A stretch of 64,000 nt of DNA from Nageia nagi. Lineage: Eukaryota; Pinophyta. Location of the stretch: assembly GCA_050084985.1 (NCBI GenBank), contig JBITNC010000001.1, forward strand, positions 10,292,001-10,356,000. Reading direction: 5' to 3'. The notes under the pieces were generated by a model that saw nothing but the letters and a program-made list of their open reading frames with translations, had not been told where the DNA came from and searched no databases. Both the position numbers and the translations under genes were made by a program. Shown here piece after piece: positions 43,561-55,980 of the stretch; within the stretch, counting starts at the first letter, position 1; each line of letters begins with the position of its first letter.

Positions 43561-44392
43561 TTCCACAAGTTTATGATCTTTCATAACTTGAATGTTCTTA
43601 TGGTTTAGGTGGCCTAGTCGATGGTTCTAAAGATTACTTCTAAAGCAAACATTAGTTGTAAGGCACATCTTTATTGGAGATTGATACATAATGTAAAGGT
43701 AATTTTTCATTGAACCTTTCACCAAAGTGGCAAGACCCTCTTTCATGCACCAAGAGAGTGAGTTAAACTCAAAGGATTAACCCTTCCTTACAACCTAAAT
43801 TATGGAAAGGAGATTCATAGCGAGTTTAGGTATATAAAGCATATTCTCAAGAATTTTCTCATGTATCAACACACTCTCAATACTGTGAACTTCAAGGATT
43901 GAATTATCACCAATCATCAAGCCTATTTTCAATAACAATCACAAACTGATTAAATTTAGCAAAGAGGCTTTGAAGTATGATGAAAGTCAGAAAGTCATCA
44001 TTAATCTAAGTGTAACCATACTTCACAAGATGAGTCATAAAGTCAATAACATTATTCATATATATATCCACACTTTCATTTTCCTCTTGACTTGATTAAA
44101 GTAACCTCTGAAGAATAGTGAACCTCCTAAAAAATTTGGTGCCAAGGTAGATACTCTTTAGTTTATCCCAAGCTTCCTTTGTAGTGTTTGAAAAAGATAT
44201 ATTGAGGAGGATCTTATCTAAAATTGCACAAAAGATCATAAAAGTTTCCAAATCATTCTTAGTATTATAAGCTTCAAGTTTCTTTTCCCCTTATGGAGCA
44301 ACTTGATTTTCATTGATAATCATCCTAATTTTTCATGCTTGAAGTTCTGCTTTCATCCTAGATTTCCAAATACCATAGTTGGAACCATCCAT
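43560..44392 (-). pseudogene. Copia-3 gag with deleted nucleocapsid/protease segment
   Basis: Minus strand. The gag start is near 44392 (ATGGATGGTTCC). Gag core traces run down to 43920. At about 43919 the sequence jumps from the late gag block (equivalent to 3630 in Copia-1) to the late protease block (equivalent to about 3080). The zinc knuckle and protease active site, some 0.5 kb in Copia-1, are missing. The pre-integrase block follows to 43560 in broken frames. Confidence 0.7.
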
Positions 44393-45728
44393 CAACAAAT
44401 AAATGCTTAATTGTTAACAACAAACATCCAACATCTTCATCACCAAGTATAATCGAAGAGAGAGAAAAATTGTGGCTTATTTTCTTATCTAAAATTAGGC
44501 CTTCATTTGAATGCTTGCAAGGATCCTAGGTCCTACCAATCCTCAACCAATTCCCCTTAGGTAGCGATATATTCTCGTAAGGAGAAGTACTAGATATTTT
44601 CCAAGTTTATGATGTATGTTGGATCGATCAAATTAATTATCTTAATTAAGTTTTCAATTTTCCTCCTAGGTTATCAGCATAATCCCTTAATGGATAGGTG
44701 GATATGTGGTATCATTACACATATGTATATCCACCTATATAAAGTTGAATCCAAACCAATAAAGGACTTAGAGGAAATTAAGAAGTACAAACTTTTCACC
44801 ACTTGGATCGTCAGATTAAAAGGCTCCATTCTACCTTATCCTTACCTCATGGCTTTCCAAATAAATCATGTTGCGAAATAAATGTGCATATGTGTTCATT
44901 TTAGGAGAAGCAATTTTCAATGTTTGTGTACTTTGCACATAAAGTAAAAGTGCAAAATAAATAAAGTGTTTTTTAAAAATGAACTACATCCAACATCATC
45001 CATAAGTATGAGCCAAAGAGTCCAATGGATTTTGTTACAATTCCTAATGGACCTTTTTACAAAATTTCATTAAGTTTAAGTAATAACAAATGAGCCTAAG
45101 AGTTCAATGGGTTTTGTTACAACACTTAATGGATCTCTATACAAGGTTCATTATAAAAAACTTAAGGAATTCTCCCTCTTGTTACTTAAAAAAATGAACT
45201 TTGAAAAAATTTATTATTTGCAATTTAACATAACATTCATAAGCAAGTATTTAAGTGAACTTTTATCCAACATGTATAAGGTCAAAGTAATAAACCATGC
45301 ATTAAATTTTTTATCCATTTAGTAATATGCATTAGGACAAAAAATAATGCAAGAGAAAAAAATTATCTAATGACATGTGTGCATAGCAATAAACATGCAT
45401 TAACACACAATAACATTAATCCATGCATACATAATTAATCCATGCATAATTAATATTAATCCATGCATAATTAAGTTCCTACATTTTATCTTAAATACAT
45501 GTTATGTTTAAAAATTCCTTAAAATAACTTGCATTTAAGGTAAAAAAGTAAATAAAGAAATATTAGCCTAAAAAATACGCAAAAAAATAATACAACTTAA
45601 GTTCATACTTAAAATAATCTCTTTTTATAAAATCCCTCCTTCAAAAAAAAAAAAGATTCCACCTTTTTTAAAAAAGGTAACTTACAAAAAGAACTCTTTT
45701 TTTAAAAGGAACTATTTTTTTTAAATAT

Positions 45729-45763
<35 letters not shown>

Positions 45764-46900
45764 TAATTTTAAAAAAAAGGGGGTGACCAGCCTAGGGCAA
45801 TGCCCCTTTGGGGGTCACATGCCCAATGAGTGGCACCCCTTTAAGGGTCGGCCAACCTAGGGTGCCCCTCCTTAGGGATTACATGCCCAACGGGTGACAC
45901 CCCTTTAGGGTTCAGCCAGCCTAGGGTCGTCCCTCCTTTGAGGTTGTGCACCAAATGGGTGTTTCCCCTTTGGAGGTTGACCAATCTAGGGTGGCCCCCC
46001 CTTTAGGGTCGCACGCCTAGCAAGCGACACCCCTTTGGGGTCGGTTAGCCCACAAGTGGCCAGCTTGGGGTGACCCCCTTGAGCAGCATTATGCATGCCC
46101 TTTGGGTTTTTTTTTTAAATAAAAAAATCATTTTGTTTTTAATTTTATAAACAAAACTAAAAATAATATAGTTTTACACAAACTATAGGAAAAAAATACA
46201 ATTTTACCCATTGAACCAATTAAATAATGCTTGGATGAAGCATTAAGAATCCTTAAATTCCATAAGATAATCTTCATTTTTAATATTTAGTGGTTTATTG
46301 TTTCCTACTCATATTCAAGGTCAATTAGGTTCCATTAACCACTTTCTTAGAAGTTTCCCTAAATCTAATATCCATTTGTGAAGTATGACCTAGCCTAGGA
46401 TCACAACCAATATTTACTACTCATTTTCTACTACTTCAGGTAATTTGACTTTGATTATTTTATTCCTTTTTGGAGTCCTTTTTGGTGATTTATTATGCTC
46501 CACTTCACTTCCTCTATTGGGATCACAATTTTCATCTAAACAAGATCTAAATTTAATTTTTATTATACATTGATTTCCTCACAATCTTGGTTTTCATTTT
46601 GAATATCAATCTTTAAGATATAATCATAGTTCTAGGGCAATCAAACATATTTTGAATATTTAAATTATTTAACACTAAAAGTAAGTCACTAAAGGGGAAC
46701 TTATATTAAATTTATCCTCCCAAATTTCTCTTTTCTCCAAGGTGATAGCATCATGGTTAGGATTTGACATTTCTTTGTCAACGTTCCTCACCTTATAAAT
46801 AGATTGGGATTCTTATCCTTTCTTAGTTGTTGAGTTTTTCTTGGGTTGCCATTATCGAGCTTGTGTTTGGTTTCTCTTTCTTGACCAATACCTACTTAAG
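44393..46900 (-). other. Copia-3 leader, non-coding
   Basis: 44480-44900 matches the Copia-2 leader at 25440-25860. 45540-45780 is homopolymer-rich with an (AT)n run at 45725-45764. A GC-rich minisatellite follows at 45781-46100. No primer site or 5' LTR could be recognised on the right, so the 5' end is lost or eroded. Confidence 0.6.
45781..46100. repeat. GC-rich minisatellite, about 64-bp unit, 4-5 copies
   Basis: Units start near 45781, 45845, 45908, 45974 and 46038. Each contains an AACCTAGGG/AGCCTAGGG word, a CCCCTTT(A/G)GGGT joint and an ACACCCCTTT end. It is the most GC-rich stretch for many kilobases and lies beside an AT-only run. Confidence 0.85.
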
Positions 46901-47896
46901 TGCTATAAATATAACATGAATTACATTTCACAAGAAGATTTTTGAATTATATAGGTTGGTTTCAAGTTCAAATGTATAAACCATTTCTATTGAATTAGAA
47001 AAATGAGCTTCCATATTCAAGTTTACACAAAATTGAGCATAAAAGATTTGACATATTATCATCATAATTGGATCAATTGTAATCAATCAAACTATTTATT
47101 GTGTAATTCCCTCAAAAATATCCTCATACCATAAATGAAGGGGTAGCCTAAGGAGCCTCACCCAAATTGAAACTTCTTAAAAGCTTTGAGTAAGGGGATA
47201 AAAAATTGGATTCCAATGCTTCAAGAAAAGTCCTTTTTGTCTAAAAAACTATGGGCTTTAATGAAGAATGTTGTCCAAATATTCATTGTAGTTAAGCTTG
47301 ATAAGGAAAAAATTATTGGGAAGAGCAATTATTTCCACATGGCCTAATGAACTCCATTTTTTTCATGCCCACTTACAAATGGCATCAAGTTTAAGCCTTG
47401 ATTTTAGTAATTTACACACCAAACATAACTTACCTTAAGAAGTGACCATCTTAATCAATTTTGTAGGGATAAGCAAGTGACATTCTACTAGTAAAATCTG
47501 AAAAATATATTATAGAATCCTTTGCTTTCCTTTTATGACCTACAACTAAGGTTGTTCTCCAAATTCAAAAGCTTTATTCTAAGATTTTGTAGATTGATTT
47601 TTGCCTACGTAGGTTCCATTCAAAATTACCTCTATAGAGTTTCCCACTTACTCTACCTCATATTCGAACCCCATTCCACTATTTCCCATATCACTTCCTA
47701 TGTTTCTTTCCGCTTATTGTTTGTTAAACTAAATCTTATACGTTGTTTCTAATGTATAATATGCATTTTTAATTATATTATTTACTACTTTAACTCTTCT
47801 AAATAATTATAATAATATGATTTTTTTATTATTATGCAATTACATAAACAATAAAAATATGTTTATTTGACCATTATTATATACACATATTACACA
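46901..47896. other. Unassigned AT-rich sequence
   Basis: No domain, RNA gene or LTR seen. The short frame at 47522-47752 has no recognisable content. It ends at the target duplication of Copia-5. Confidence 0.4.
47892..47896. repeat. Target-site duplication ACACA of Copia-5, left copy
   Basis: ACACA precedes TGTGAAGATT. The right copy lies at 53900-53904. Confidence 0.75.
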
Positions 47897-48372
47897 TGTG
47901 AAGATTCACATGGAGAGCAAATCAAACCCAGAAAGGAAAATGCAAGAGCACCATAAAAACAAAGATAGAAGATGGAATCCTTGAAACTAATCAATTAAAA
48001 TGATAATGGAGCCCAAATAAATAGGGCAAATACAAGCTAGTGTACAACAACATGCCAACCACATATGAAGGTAAAATCCACAAAAGTGACAAAGAAGAGG
48101 TTATCACCACAACAGATTACCTAAAAATAAGAAGACCTAAGAAATAAATAAAATAATCATAAGTGAACTTAATACTCTAACAACCCCCCTTGAGTGAACA
48201 AGGAGGTACAGTGGAACATCCATAAAAAATGATTCTTGGTAACAAGGCTTGATTAGGTACTCGTATACAATATGTGCAAAGAATCTACTGAAAGATGATG
48301 AAAAAATCACATGGGGAAAAACCATCTCATAGTAGAAGAGGGAGGATGGAGAGCAAGATGTCCTCATCAACA
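47897..48372 (-). repeat. Copia-5 3' LTR
   Basis: On the minus strand it starts TGTTGATGAGG at 48372, directly preceded by TTAGGGGG, the polypurine tract (48373-48380 on the plus strand). It ends at TGTGAAGATT (plus strand), 47897. Confidence 0.85.
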
Positions 48373-48399
48373 CCCCCTAAGGAAAACTTCCTTCACCCT

Positions 48400-50254
48400 A
48401 AGCAAGCCAGCAACTCAAGGAAATGAGGTAATGCAAAGGATTTAGTGAAGATGTCTGTAGTCTACTGCTCTGTAGGAATGTACTCCAAGCTAAGAATACG
48501 ATCTTGAATATGCTAAAGGATGAAGTACATGTGAACCTAAATAATTTGGTACATTGATGCTCAACAAGATTGCATGAAATGTGAATCACGCTCTAGTTTT
48601 CACACCAAACAACTATGGTCCAAGACTATGGGTATCTAAACTCCTCTAATAACTATTGAAGCTAAAGTATCTCTTGAATCACATAAATAGCTACTCTATA
48701 CTCTACCTCAATCGATGATAGTGCAATAACCTACTTCTTCTTGTATGAATAAGTGATGGAAGATGTACCAAGACAAAATACATAGCCAAAAGTGGAATGA
48801 TAATCATTAGAAGAACCAGCCCAATCAAAATCTGTATATCCAATCAACACTAGATCACCTCTCATGTAATACATACTGAAATGGGTAGTGCCCCTCACAT
48901 ATCAAAGAATAATCTTGGTTGCCTACCAATGAGACTCATGAGGGGTTTGTGCAGACCAAGAAAAAAGCCCAACAACATATGATATTCAATCGAGTATGGG
49001 TGAGATATAGAAGACTCCCAACCAATAGTAATACAAAGTAGCATCACATAGTGGTGAAGTGTGAGTGGAATTCAAAGTCATCCCACTCTAAAAAGGTGTT
49101 GAAGAAGGATTGCAATATACCATCCTAAACCACTAAAGAAGATCCAAGGCATATTTTTGCCAAGATATTGAAATCCCTATATTTTTCTATGTCACCTAAA
49201 AAATCAATAAAGTAATGGGTAATTCCAAGATCTGCCATCTCAAATATCTCAAAGAGAGCCTACTAAACTATCTAAATGTGAGAGTAGGAGGTGCTAGTGA
49301 GAAGAAGATCATCAACATACAACACTAAAATAGTGGTATCTACTCCATATCTCTAGATATAGATTATAGGGTCAAATGAACATTGTACAAAATCTATGGA
49401 GAGGAGAAAAGAACCCATCTTCTCATACCATGCTCGAGGAGCTTGTTTGAGGTTATAGAGAGATTTTTGAAGCCTACAAACAAGTGAGCTATCCTAGACA
49501 AAATCAATGGGCTACTCCATATAGATCTCCTCATGCAAATCACCATGTAAAAAGGTGCTCTTCACATCCATCTAAAAAATTGACCACCCTGAGCAGCAAC
49601 AAGATTAAGTACAAGGTGAACTAAATACATATTAGCCACAAGGGAAAAAGTATTAGAGTCATCAATCCCTTCAACCTATGAGAACCCCTTAGCAACAAGA
49701 TGAGCCTTATACTTATCAATGGAATCATCAACTGCATACTTGGTTCAGTACACCCATTTACATCAAACTAACTTCTTCCCATGGGGAAGAGAAAAAAGCT
49801 CCCAAGTATTATTCTTCAACAAGGAAGAATACTCATCTACCATGGCATCATCCCACTCTAGTATACCATGAGCCTCTAAAATAGTATGTGGATCACTTGA
49901 ATGTGCCTGACCAAAAAGATTGGAATTGATGGAATGGCGATGAGAAGGAGGGAGATCCTTGATGAAAGGTATTACATCCTCAAGTGTAAAGCGAGCCCAT
50001 TTGGGCATGTGACTACCAGTAATAGAATAATATACAACATTAATAGGAGAAGTAGCAACAACTACAGGTGTAGGAGGATCAATGGTTATTGTGGGAGCAA
50101 CAACCTTAAGAATATCCTTCATATGAAAGAGCTTAGAAGATGTGTCATAAGAGTCAAGTAAGATTGAGGAAGGATATGAAGAGGAAAAAATAAGGAAGGC
50201 ACTCATAAAATTGAAAATGAGTATGGAAGAAAAGATCATGGGTATCAGGATCAA
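48400..50254 (-). pseudogene. Copia-5 reverse transcriptase and RNase H, broken
   Basis: Minus strand. 49763-50254 is the linker and RT N-terminal part (LEWDDAMVDEYSSLLKNNTW). The active site VLYVDD lies at about 49309-49326. The RT palm and RNase H continue to about 48400 in many short frames, following the usual order. Stops are frequent throughout. Confidence 0.75.
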
Positions 50255-51200
50255 TTAGTCAATACATCTTCATATCCTCACTATAGCCAATAAAAATGAG
50301 AGGCTTGCTCTTCTTATCCAAGACCTTACACTTGGTATTCGAAATGAAATCCCAAGCATGACTACCAAACACTCTAAATCATGACACATTTGACTTGGTT
50401 CCTCTCTAAGCCTCTTCAGGATTCATGTGATCAAGTGCTCGATGAGGAGTCCAATTCTCGATGTAGTTCATACAATTGACTTCTAAACCTAGAAAATAGG
50501 AGGCAAGTCTCTGGAATGCATCATACAATTAGCCATATCCTTTAGTGTTTTGTTCCTTCTTTCTATAACTCCATTTTGCTATGGAGTGTGAGGAACTAAA
50601 TGTTGATGAATTATTCCATACTTCTCAAGGAACTCTGAAAAATTAGTGTTGAAGTACTCCCCTATTGTATGTGTGAAGCTTCTTGATCTAACTAGAATAC
50701 TAATTATTAACCAAATCATTGAAGACTTTTGAAGTGAGCAAAGATATCACTCTTGTACTTGAGAAAATACACCCAAGTATGTATCGATAAATCATCAATA
50801 AAGATTAGTGCATACTAAGCTATAGTAAAGGATGGGTGCGAAAAGATCATCAAGTCACTATGTACCAATTCTAAAAGAGAATAGGTACGATTATCTTTAC
50901 CTTTAGGAAAAGGATCTTGATGTTGCTTCCTAAGAGCATAAATAGGGAAAACACCATAAAAATAAGACACCTTAGGTAAGCCAGTGACCATACCATGAGA
51001 ATGTAACTGCTGCAAATATCTATAGTTAAGGTGTCTAAACCTCTCATGCCAAAGTTGACTCATAGAATCTGCATGGGAAACCAACCCAGTACTTGAATCA
51101 ACATCATCAAATCCCTCAAACTAATAGATACTCAAGGAATGATCAACATCACCTCATGCAAGAAGTCACTTTGGCTCTAGTAAACTACGAATCTCAAAAT
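50255..51200 (-). pseudogene. Copia-5 pre-integrase and integrase, broken
   Basis: Minus strand. 50815-51084 reads SQLWHERFRHLNYRYLQQL, the pre-integrase His motif, then HQDPFPKGKDNRTYSLLELV with part of the zinc-binding region and the first catalytic Asp (HSDL). The remaining core, at 50255-50810, is in short frames. It is not functional. Confidence 0.75.
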
Positions 51201-51238
51201 CATCAGGTGTGAATAAAACAGTCCTCCCACCATCAGTA

Positions 51239-52330
51239 TTACAAATCTGATATACAAAAAAGGTTAGCGAAGAGATTAGGAACCAAAATTTCATTAAGGA
51301 TGCGACCACCTTTAATAGGAATGTCCCCTTTCCCCTTCACAAAAATGTGAGAGGAATCACCAACCTCAATACTAGAAGTAGAAGTAGAACAAAGAGATGG
51401 AAAAGACTCTCTGGATAGAGTCATGTGATGAGAGGCACCTGAATCCATAACCCAAGTCTCTAAAACTAAATGTCCCTTCCCATGAACATTCAAATCCTTA
51501 TTTAATACATGGAAAGTTTTAGATTTTTGCTTCTTTCTATCATCTTTCATATTTTTGTAACATTTTTCACTAACATGACCAAGCTTCCCACAATAAGAAC
51601 AAGTAGGCTTCTCTTTTTCTTGAGTGCATTTGGAGTCAAGGGCTTTTGGAGTTGGCTGTGGTGTAGTGAAATTAGGCTTATTCTTGGATTTGTATTTACC
51701 TTTAGATGTTGGTAATGCCTTAGATGAAGATGAAGATGCCTCAAGAGTTGAAATTTTAGCCTCTTCCCTTATAAGATGCTCACAAAACTCTTCTAACTTA
51801 GGCATTATGAATTTATCACCCATAGCATCCATTGTAGAGAGGAATGTAGAAGCAAATACATGAAATGGGCCTTACAATTTTGATAAAATCAAATAAATGC
51901 ATTCTTCATCTTTCTTCATTTTACCACTACCCAACAATTGTGAGTCTAACTCCTTAAAGTTAACGAGATAATCAATCATGGTGGGATAGTCATCAGGAGA
52001 CAAAGCAGTAAGTTGAGCATCAATTTGCATGTCCCTCATTGTGTCAACTATACCAAAAAAATATTCCAATTTATCCCATACCTCATGTTGTGTGGTTATA
52101 CTATCAAGATGAAACCACAAGTTCTCACTGAAATTCGATTTTATTAGCCCAAATGCCTCACCAATTGCCTTTGTGAATGACCAAGTTTCAAAGTCTAATT
52201 TGAATGTGAATTTTTGCTCCTTAATGAGTGTGTTTAGTTATCTTTGTGCTAATAATGTCAATATTTATGGTTTCCAAGTGTGATAATTATGAGGTGTGAG
52301 AGGTTCAATTTTAAATGGTGAATGCTCCAT
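51239..52330 (-). pseudogene. Copia-5 gag and protease, broken
   Basis: Minus strand from the ATG at 52330 (MEHSPFKIEPL). 51872-52120 encodes the gag core WFHLDSITTQHEVWDKLEYF. After a break, 51239-51832 encodes a Ser/Lys-rich part, an intact zinc knuckle CSYCGKLGHVSEKC and an intact protease site WVMDSGASHHMT. Of all copia copies here this is the only one that keeps both the knuckle and the Asp-Ser-Gly triplet. A stop near 51840-51870 separates the frames. Confidence 0.85.
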
Positions 52331-53415
52331 CTCAAAACACTAAGAAAACTAGGAACCAAGCAATAAAGGAGGTGCAAAAATCCACACCCGGCATAAGAAG
52401 ATCCAACTTAAATCTTATTCACTTTCAAAAGGACCCTTAAGAAAACTTATCGTTAAGGCTTACAATACAAATGACTGAAAAGATCTTCTTTCCAGCTTCC
52501 CAACGTAAAAAATGGGACTCCAATCCGAGTCCATTTTCCCAAGATATTGAATTAAATCCAATTGCCTCAAAGATTAATTTAAATGGCTTCCCAAAAAATA
52601 TTAATAAAATAAAATATTTAATATTTATCCAATTAAAAAGATTATAATTTTTTTAATTTTTAGATAACTATAAAGAAGTAAAAAAATAATAATTCACCTC
52701 CTGCAGAGCAAAGGCGCTATAAGAAGAGAAGCACAATGCCAAGGAATTGAGACCAAGCATCATGGATCAGGTGAGAGGCTGTGAGTGCTTAGCCAAAGGA
52801 TGCCGAAAAGAGAGATAAATCTTGGGGGTAGGTAGAGACTTTAGGTTGGGAGAGAAACCATGAACAGACAGGGCTACAAATTTATAAAGAAAGAATTTGA
52901 ATAGAGTTTGGATGCAAATGTCATAACATAAGCAGAGGGAGAGTGCACGTGAGCAGAGAGACATTCGTATGAGAGCAGTAAAAAAAATATCATGCAATAG
53001 AGCAACAACAAAATCATGCCACACAGGAGGATGCATAAGCTACGCTATTAGAGATTCCACAAAAATAGCTAGGAAGCGGAGGTCGTTTCTATGGAGAGGA
53101 TAAGGATCAAATTTCCTTCATAAAGTAATAGGATCCACACGAGTTGTGCTTGAAGGATGTGAGATAGACCATGCACATATGAGGCTAAAAAAAGCACCAA
53201 CATGCCACAACAAAAGAAGGACACAGGCTGAATGATCGTAGTCTGAAACCACAATCTACAGCAAGCCTTGAGGTTGGGGTAGGCCACGCAGACAAACAAC
53301 TAGGGAAAGTAATTTTTAAACTAGAATGCAAGCATAAGAGATTACATAATCCAAAAAGAATCAGATTTGAGAAAGCTTCACCAAGAAGTTTGGATGCTTA
53401 AAATAATCCAACCTA
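52331..53415 (-). other. Copia-5 leader, non-coding
   Basis: About 1.1 kb between primer site and gag. No gene recognised; the short minus-strand frames at 52767-53299 show no domain. Confidence 0.55.
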
Positions 53416-53426
53416 CTTTGGTACCA

Positions 53427-53899
53427 TGTGAAGATTGGCAAGAAGAGCAAATCAAACCTAGAAAGAAAAATGTAAGAGCACCTCAAAAAAAGAGAGAGTT
53501 GGAATACTTGGAACTGATCAATCTAAAATGAGAATGGATTCCAAGTAAATAGGACAAATACAAGTTAGTGTACAATAGCATGCCAACTATGTGTGAAGGT
53601 AAAATCCATAAAGTGAAAAAGAAGTAGTTATCACCACAAAAGACTAGCTAGAAATAAGAAGACCTAGAAAATAAATAAAATACTCCTAAGTGAACATAAT
53701 ACTCTAACACCCCCCTTAAGTGAACAAGGAGGTAAAGTGGCACATCCACAAAAAATGAGTCTCGACAATAAGGCTTGATCAAATACTCATATACAATATG
53801 TGCAAAAAATCTGCTAAAAGATGATGTAAAAACCACATAGGAAAAAAACCATCTCATAATAGAAGAGGGAGGATGGAAAGGAAGATGTCCTCATCAAAA
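53427..53899 (-). repeat. Copia-5 5' LTR
   Basis: Counterpart of 47897-48372, 473 against 476 bp. Its inner edge touches the primer site at 53416-53426 (minus strand TGGTACCAAAG, a decayed initiator-Met site). Confidence 0.85.
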
Positions 53900-53904
53900 A
53901 CACA
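53900..53904. repeat. Target-site duplication ACACA of Copia-5, right copy
   Basis: ACACA follows the LTR tip TCATCAAAA, which is TCATCAACA in the other LTR. The limit depends on reading one base as a mutation. Confidence 0.7.
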
Positions 53905-54444
53905 TTGTTAGCCATTTGTTTTAATTATTATATGTAATAATATAGTATAATAGTAATGACAATGAATGATACTAGCTAATATACATATAGATGAAAAAAG
54001 TTGAAAGTATTAATCTCAAAGGACCTATCTTGCATATCATACTACTAAGAGATAAGTATCTCGTGATTGATACCTCTCAACATTTCCATATCTATAAAAT
54101 CTAAATTAATTTATACATAGATATTTTCTATATATTAATAATGGTATAAATTATGCACATATTATATACTTTAATTATTTGTATGTGAATTTTCCTTACC
54201 TTTTTTATATTAATATCGTATTAATATTAATGAATACTCTATTGATGATTTTATAAATTTCTAAAATATTATATGTGATTATTCATTAAACAATTTAAAT
54301 GTAAAATAAATAAAAACTACCTTAAAATATTCAACAAAAGCTTATAAAATATAGACCTTATGAGTATGAACTTTAAAATTATATTATATTATAATCTATT
54401 TAAAATTACACACACATTTGTGAAATAGTAGTAACTTTTAACAT

Positions 54445-54489
<45 letters not shown>

Positions 54490-54720
54490 GACATATATAG
54501 ACAAAAAAATTAACTTCTTTATTTCTTAATGTAACTTTTATATGCATATTAAATAACAAATATAAATATAATGAATTTGTATTAAGGGAGTAATATATGT
54601 TAAAATCTCTTTTTAAAATAAAACTTAAGTTCAAATCTCCTAACTTTCAATATTAAAAAGGAGAAAATAGATATAAAAATAAAAATAAAAATATTATTTA
54701 ATTATATACTTGTTTTTCTA
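53905..54720. other. AT-rich unassigned sequence with microsatellite
   Basis: No gene. An (AT)n microsatellite of about 38 bp lies at 54449-54486. The rest has very low GC. Confidence 0.5.
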
Positions 54721-55102
54721 GGGGCATTAGAGAGTTATGCCATTATGAGTCTTAAGATGAGGAAGGAAAGTATGTCGAATATGTCATTGCATAGAGGCTA
54801 GAGTTTTCCATGTAAATGCAGGATTAAAGGCAATTCTAGAGAAGGCTAGGTGGATGCCTTTTTTAATTGTTTTAATAATTCAATGAGGGTTTGGCCTTAA
54901 TGCTAGTGCAATATTGGGAGGATAAGGTGGTTGTAGCAAATAATATTTTTCTTACCATATACCTTGAATTGAGAAATTGATATGTGAGAAGCATTCTCTT
55001 GTTGTGGAGTTGCAGTTATTTAAAGGGACTAATGATAATCTTCAAAGGATGTAGGAAGGCATCAATTAGGAATCCCTTCCTAAAAAATGGAAAGGGGTCA
55101 TC

Positions 55103-55107
55103 ACAGT
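55103..55107. repeat. Target-site duplication ACAGT, left copy
   Basis: ACAGT directly before the palindrome's TG. The partner is at 55981-55985. Confidence 0.9.
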
Positions 55108-55980
55108 TGTTGATTAGGATTGTGTAATATATGCACTGTGAGCAATCTTAACCAAAGTAAATCATGAACAGACTATAGTGACAGTCTGATCTCCGGAGAA
55201 GGCCGGTTCCTTATCTATTGGGCATAGAAAAAGTAACAGGAAAGGAAATAAAGAGTAGAGTGTGAGGAATTCAAGCAAAAGGGTTAGGGTAACAGGAAAG
55301 AAATAAAAGGAGTAGAGTGCGAGGAATTTAAGCAAAAAGGCTTAGGGTAACAAGAGAGAAAGCAAAGGTGGATCACTAGTTCAGCGCGGGCTTACACAGT
55401 GTGTGAAACCTTGGCCTGAATCTAGTGTAGCAGCTACGGTACAAGCTCTCACTCTCTAATAGTTTCCCAGCTTTACTCTACCATGTAGCAGACACAGTTA
55501 TACTAGCAACCCGTAATTATCATTCAGGAAACAAGCCAAGCTGCCACGATGTAACCAAATTAAGAATGACAATTACGAGTGCTAGTATAACTGTGTCTGC
55601 TACATGGTAGAGTAAAGCTGGGAAACTATTAGAGAGTGAGAGCTTGTACCGTAGCTGCTACACTAGATTCAGGCCAAGGTTTCACACACTGTGAAAGCCC
55701 GCGCTGAACTAGTGATCCACCTTTGCTTTCTCTCTTGTTACCCTAAGCCTTTTTGCTTAAATTCCTCGCACTCTACTCCTTTTATTTCTTTCCTGTTACC
55801 CTAACCCTTTTGCTTGAATTCCTCACACTCTACTCTTTATTTCCTTTCCTGTTACTTTTTCTATGCCCAATAGATAAGGAACCGGCCTTCTCCGGAGATC
55901 AGACTGTCACTATAGTCTGTTCATGATTTACTTTGGTTAAGATTGCTCACGGCGCATATATTACACAATCCTAATCAACA
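55108..55980. mobile_element. Palindromic R-U5 insertion, two inverted LTR ends with target duplication
   Basis: Left arm 55108-55508 and right arm 55580-55980, 401 bp each, are reverse complements with only 3 mismatches by my reading and no indel. The loop, 55509-55579, is 71 bp and continues the left arm's LTR sequence. Both outer tips are the U5 end of an LTR related to that of the 30-38 kb element (TGTTGATT at left, AATCAACA at right). No U3 is present. The right arm corresponds to 31304-31707 and the left arm plus loop to 31227-31707. At the loop joint both arms share TGCTAG. A 5-bp duplication flanks it. It is an integrated inverted dimer of R-U5, neither a solo LTR nor a normal element. 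Confidence 0.92.

Larger units (their letters stand above)
47897..53899 (-). mobile_element. Copia-5, complete but old copia retrotransposon
   Basis: LTRs at 47897-48372 and 53427-53899, flanked by the 5-bp duplication ACACA at 47892-47896 and 53900-53904. Primer site and polypurine tract are in place for the minus strand. Gag, protease, integrase and RT occur in order. The two LTRs differ at roughly one position in seven by eye, far more than the 30-38 kb element, so this insertion is much older. It is a different copia family from Copia-1/2/3. Confidence 0.88.

Noticed and set aside
54449-54486. (AT)n run as a regulatory element
   Set aside because: An ordinary dinucleotide microsatellite; likewise 45725-45764.
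55108-55980. Two independent solo LTRs in opposite orientation
   Set aside because: Neither arm has U3, one 5-bp duplication encloses both, and the arms are far closer to each other than expected for separate insertions.
55108-55980. MITE or other terminal-inverted-repeat DNA transposon
   Set aside because: The tips and whole arms are LTR R-U5 sequence ending TG/CA, which accounts for the inverted repeat without a DNA transposon.
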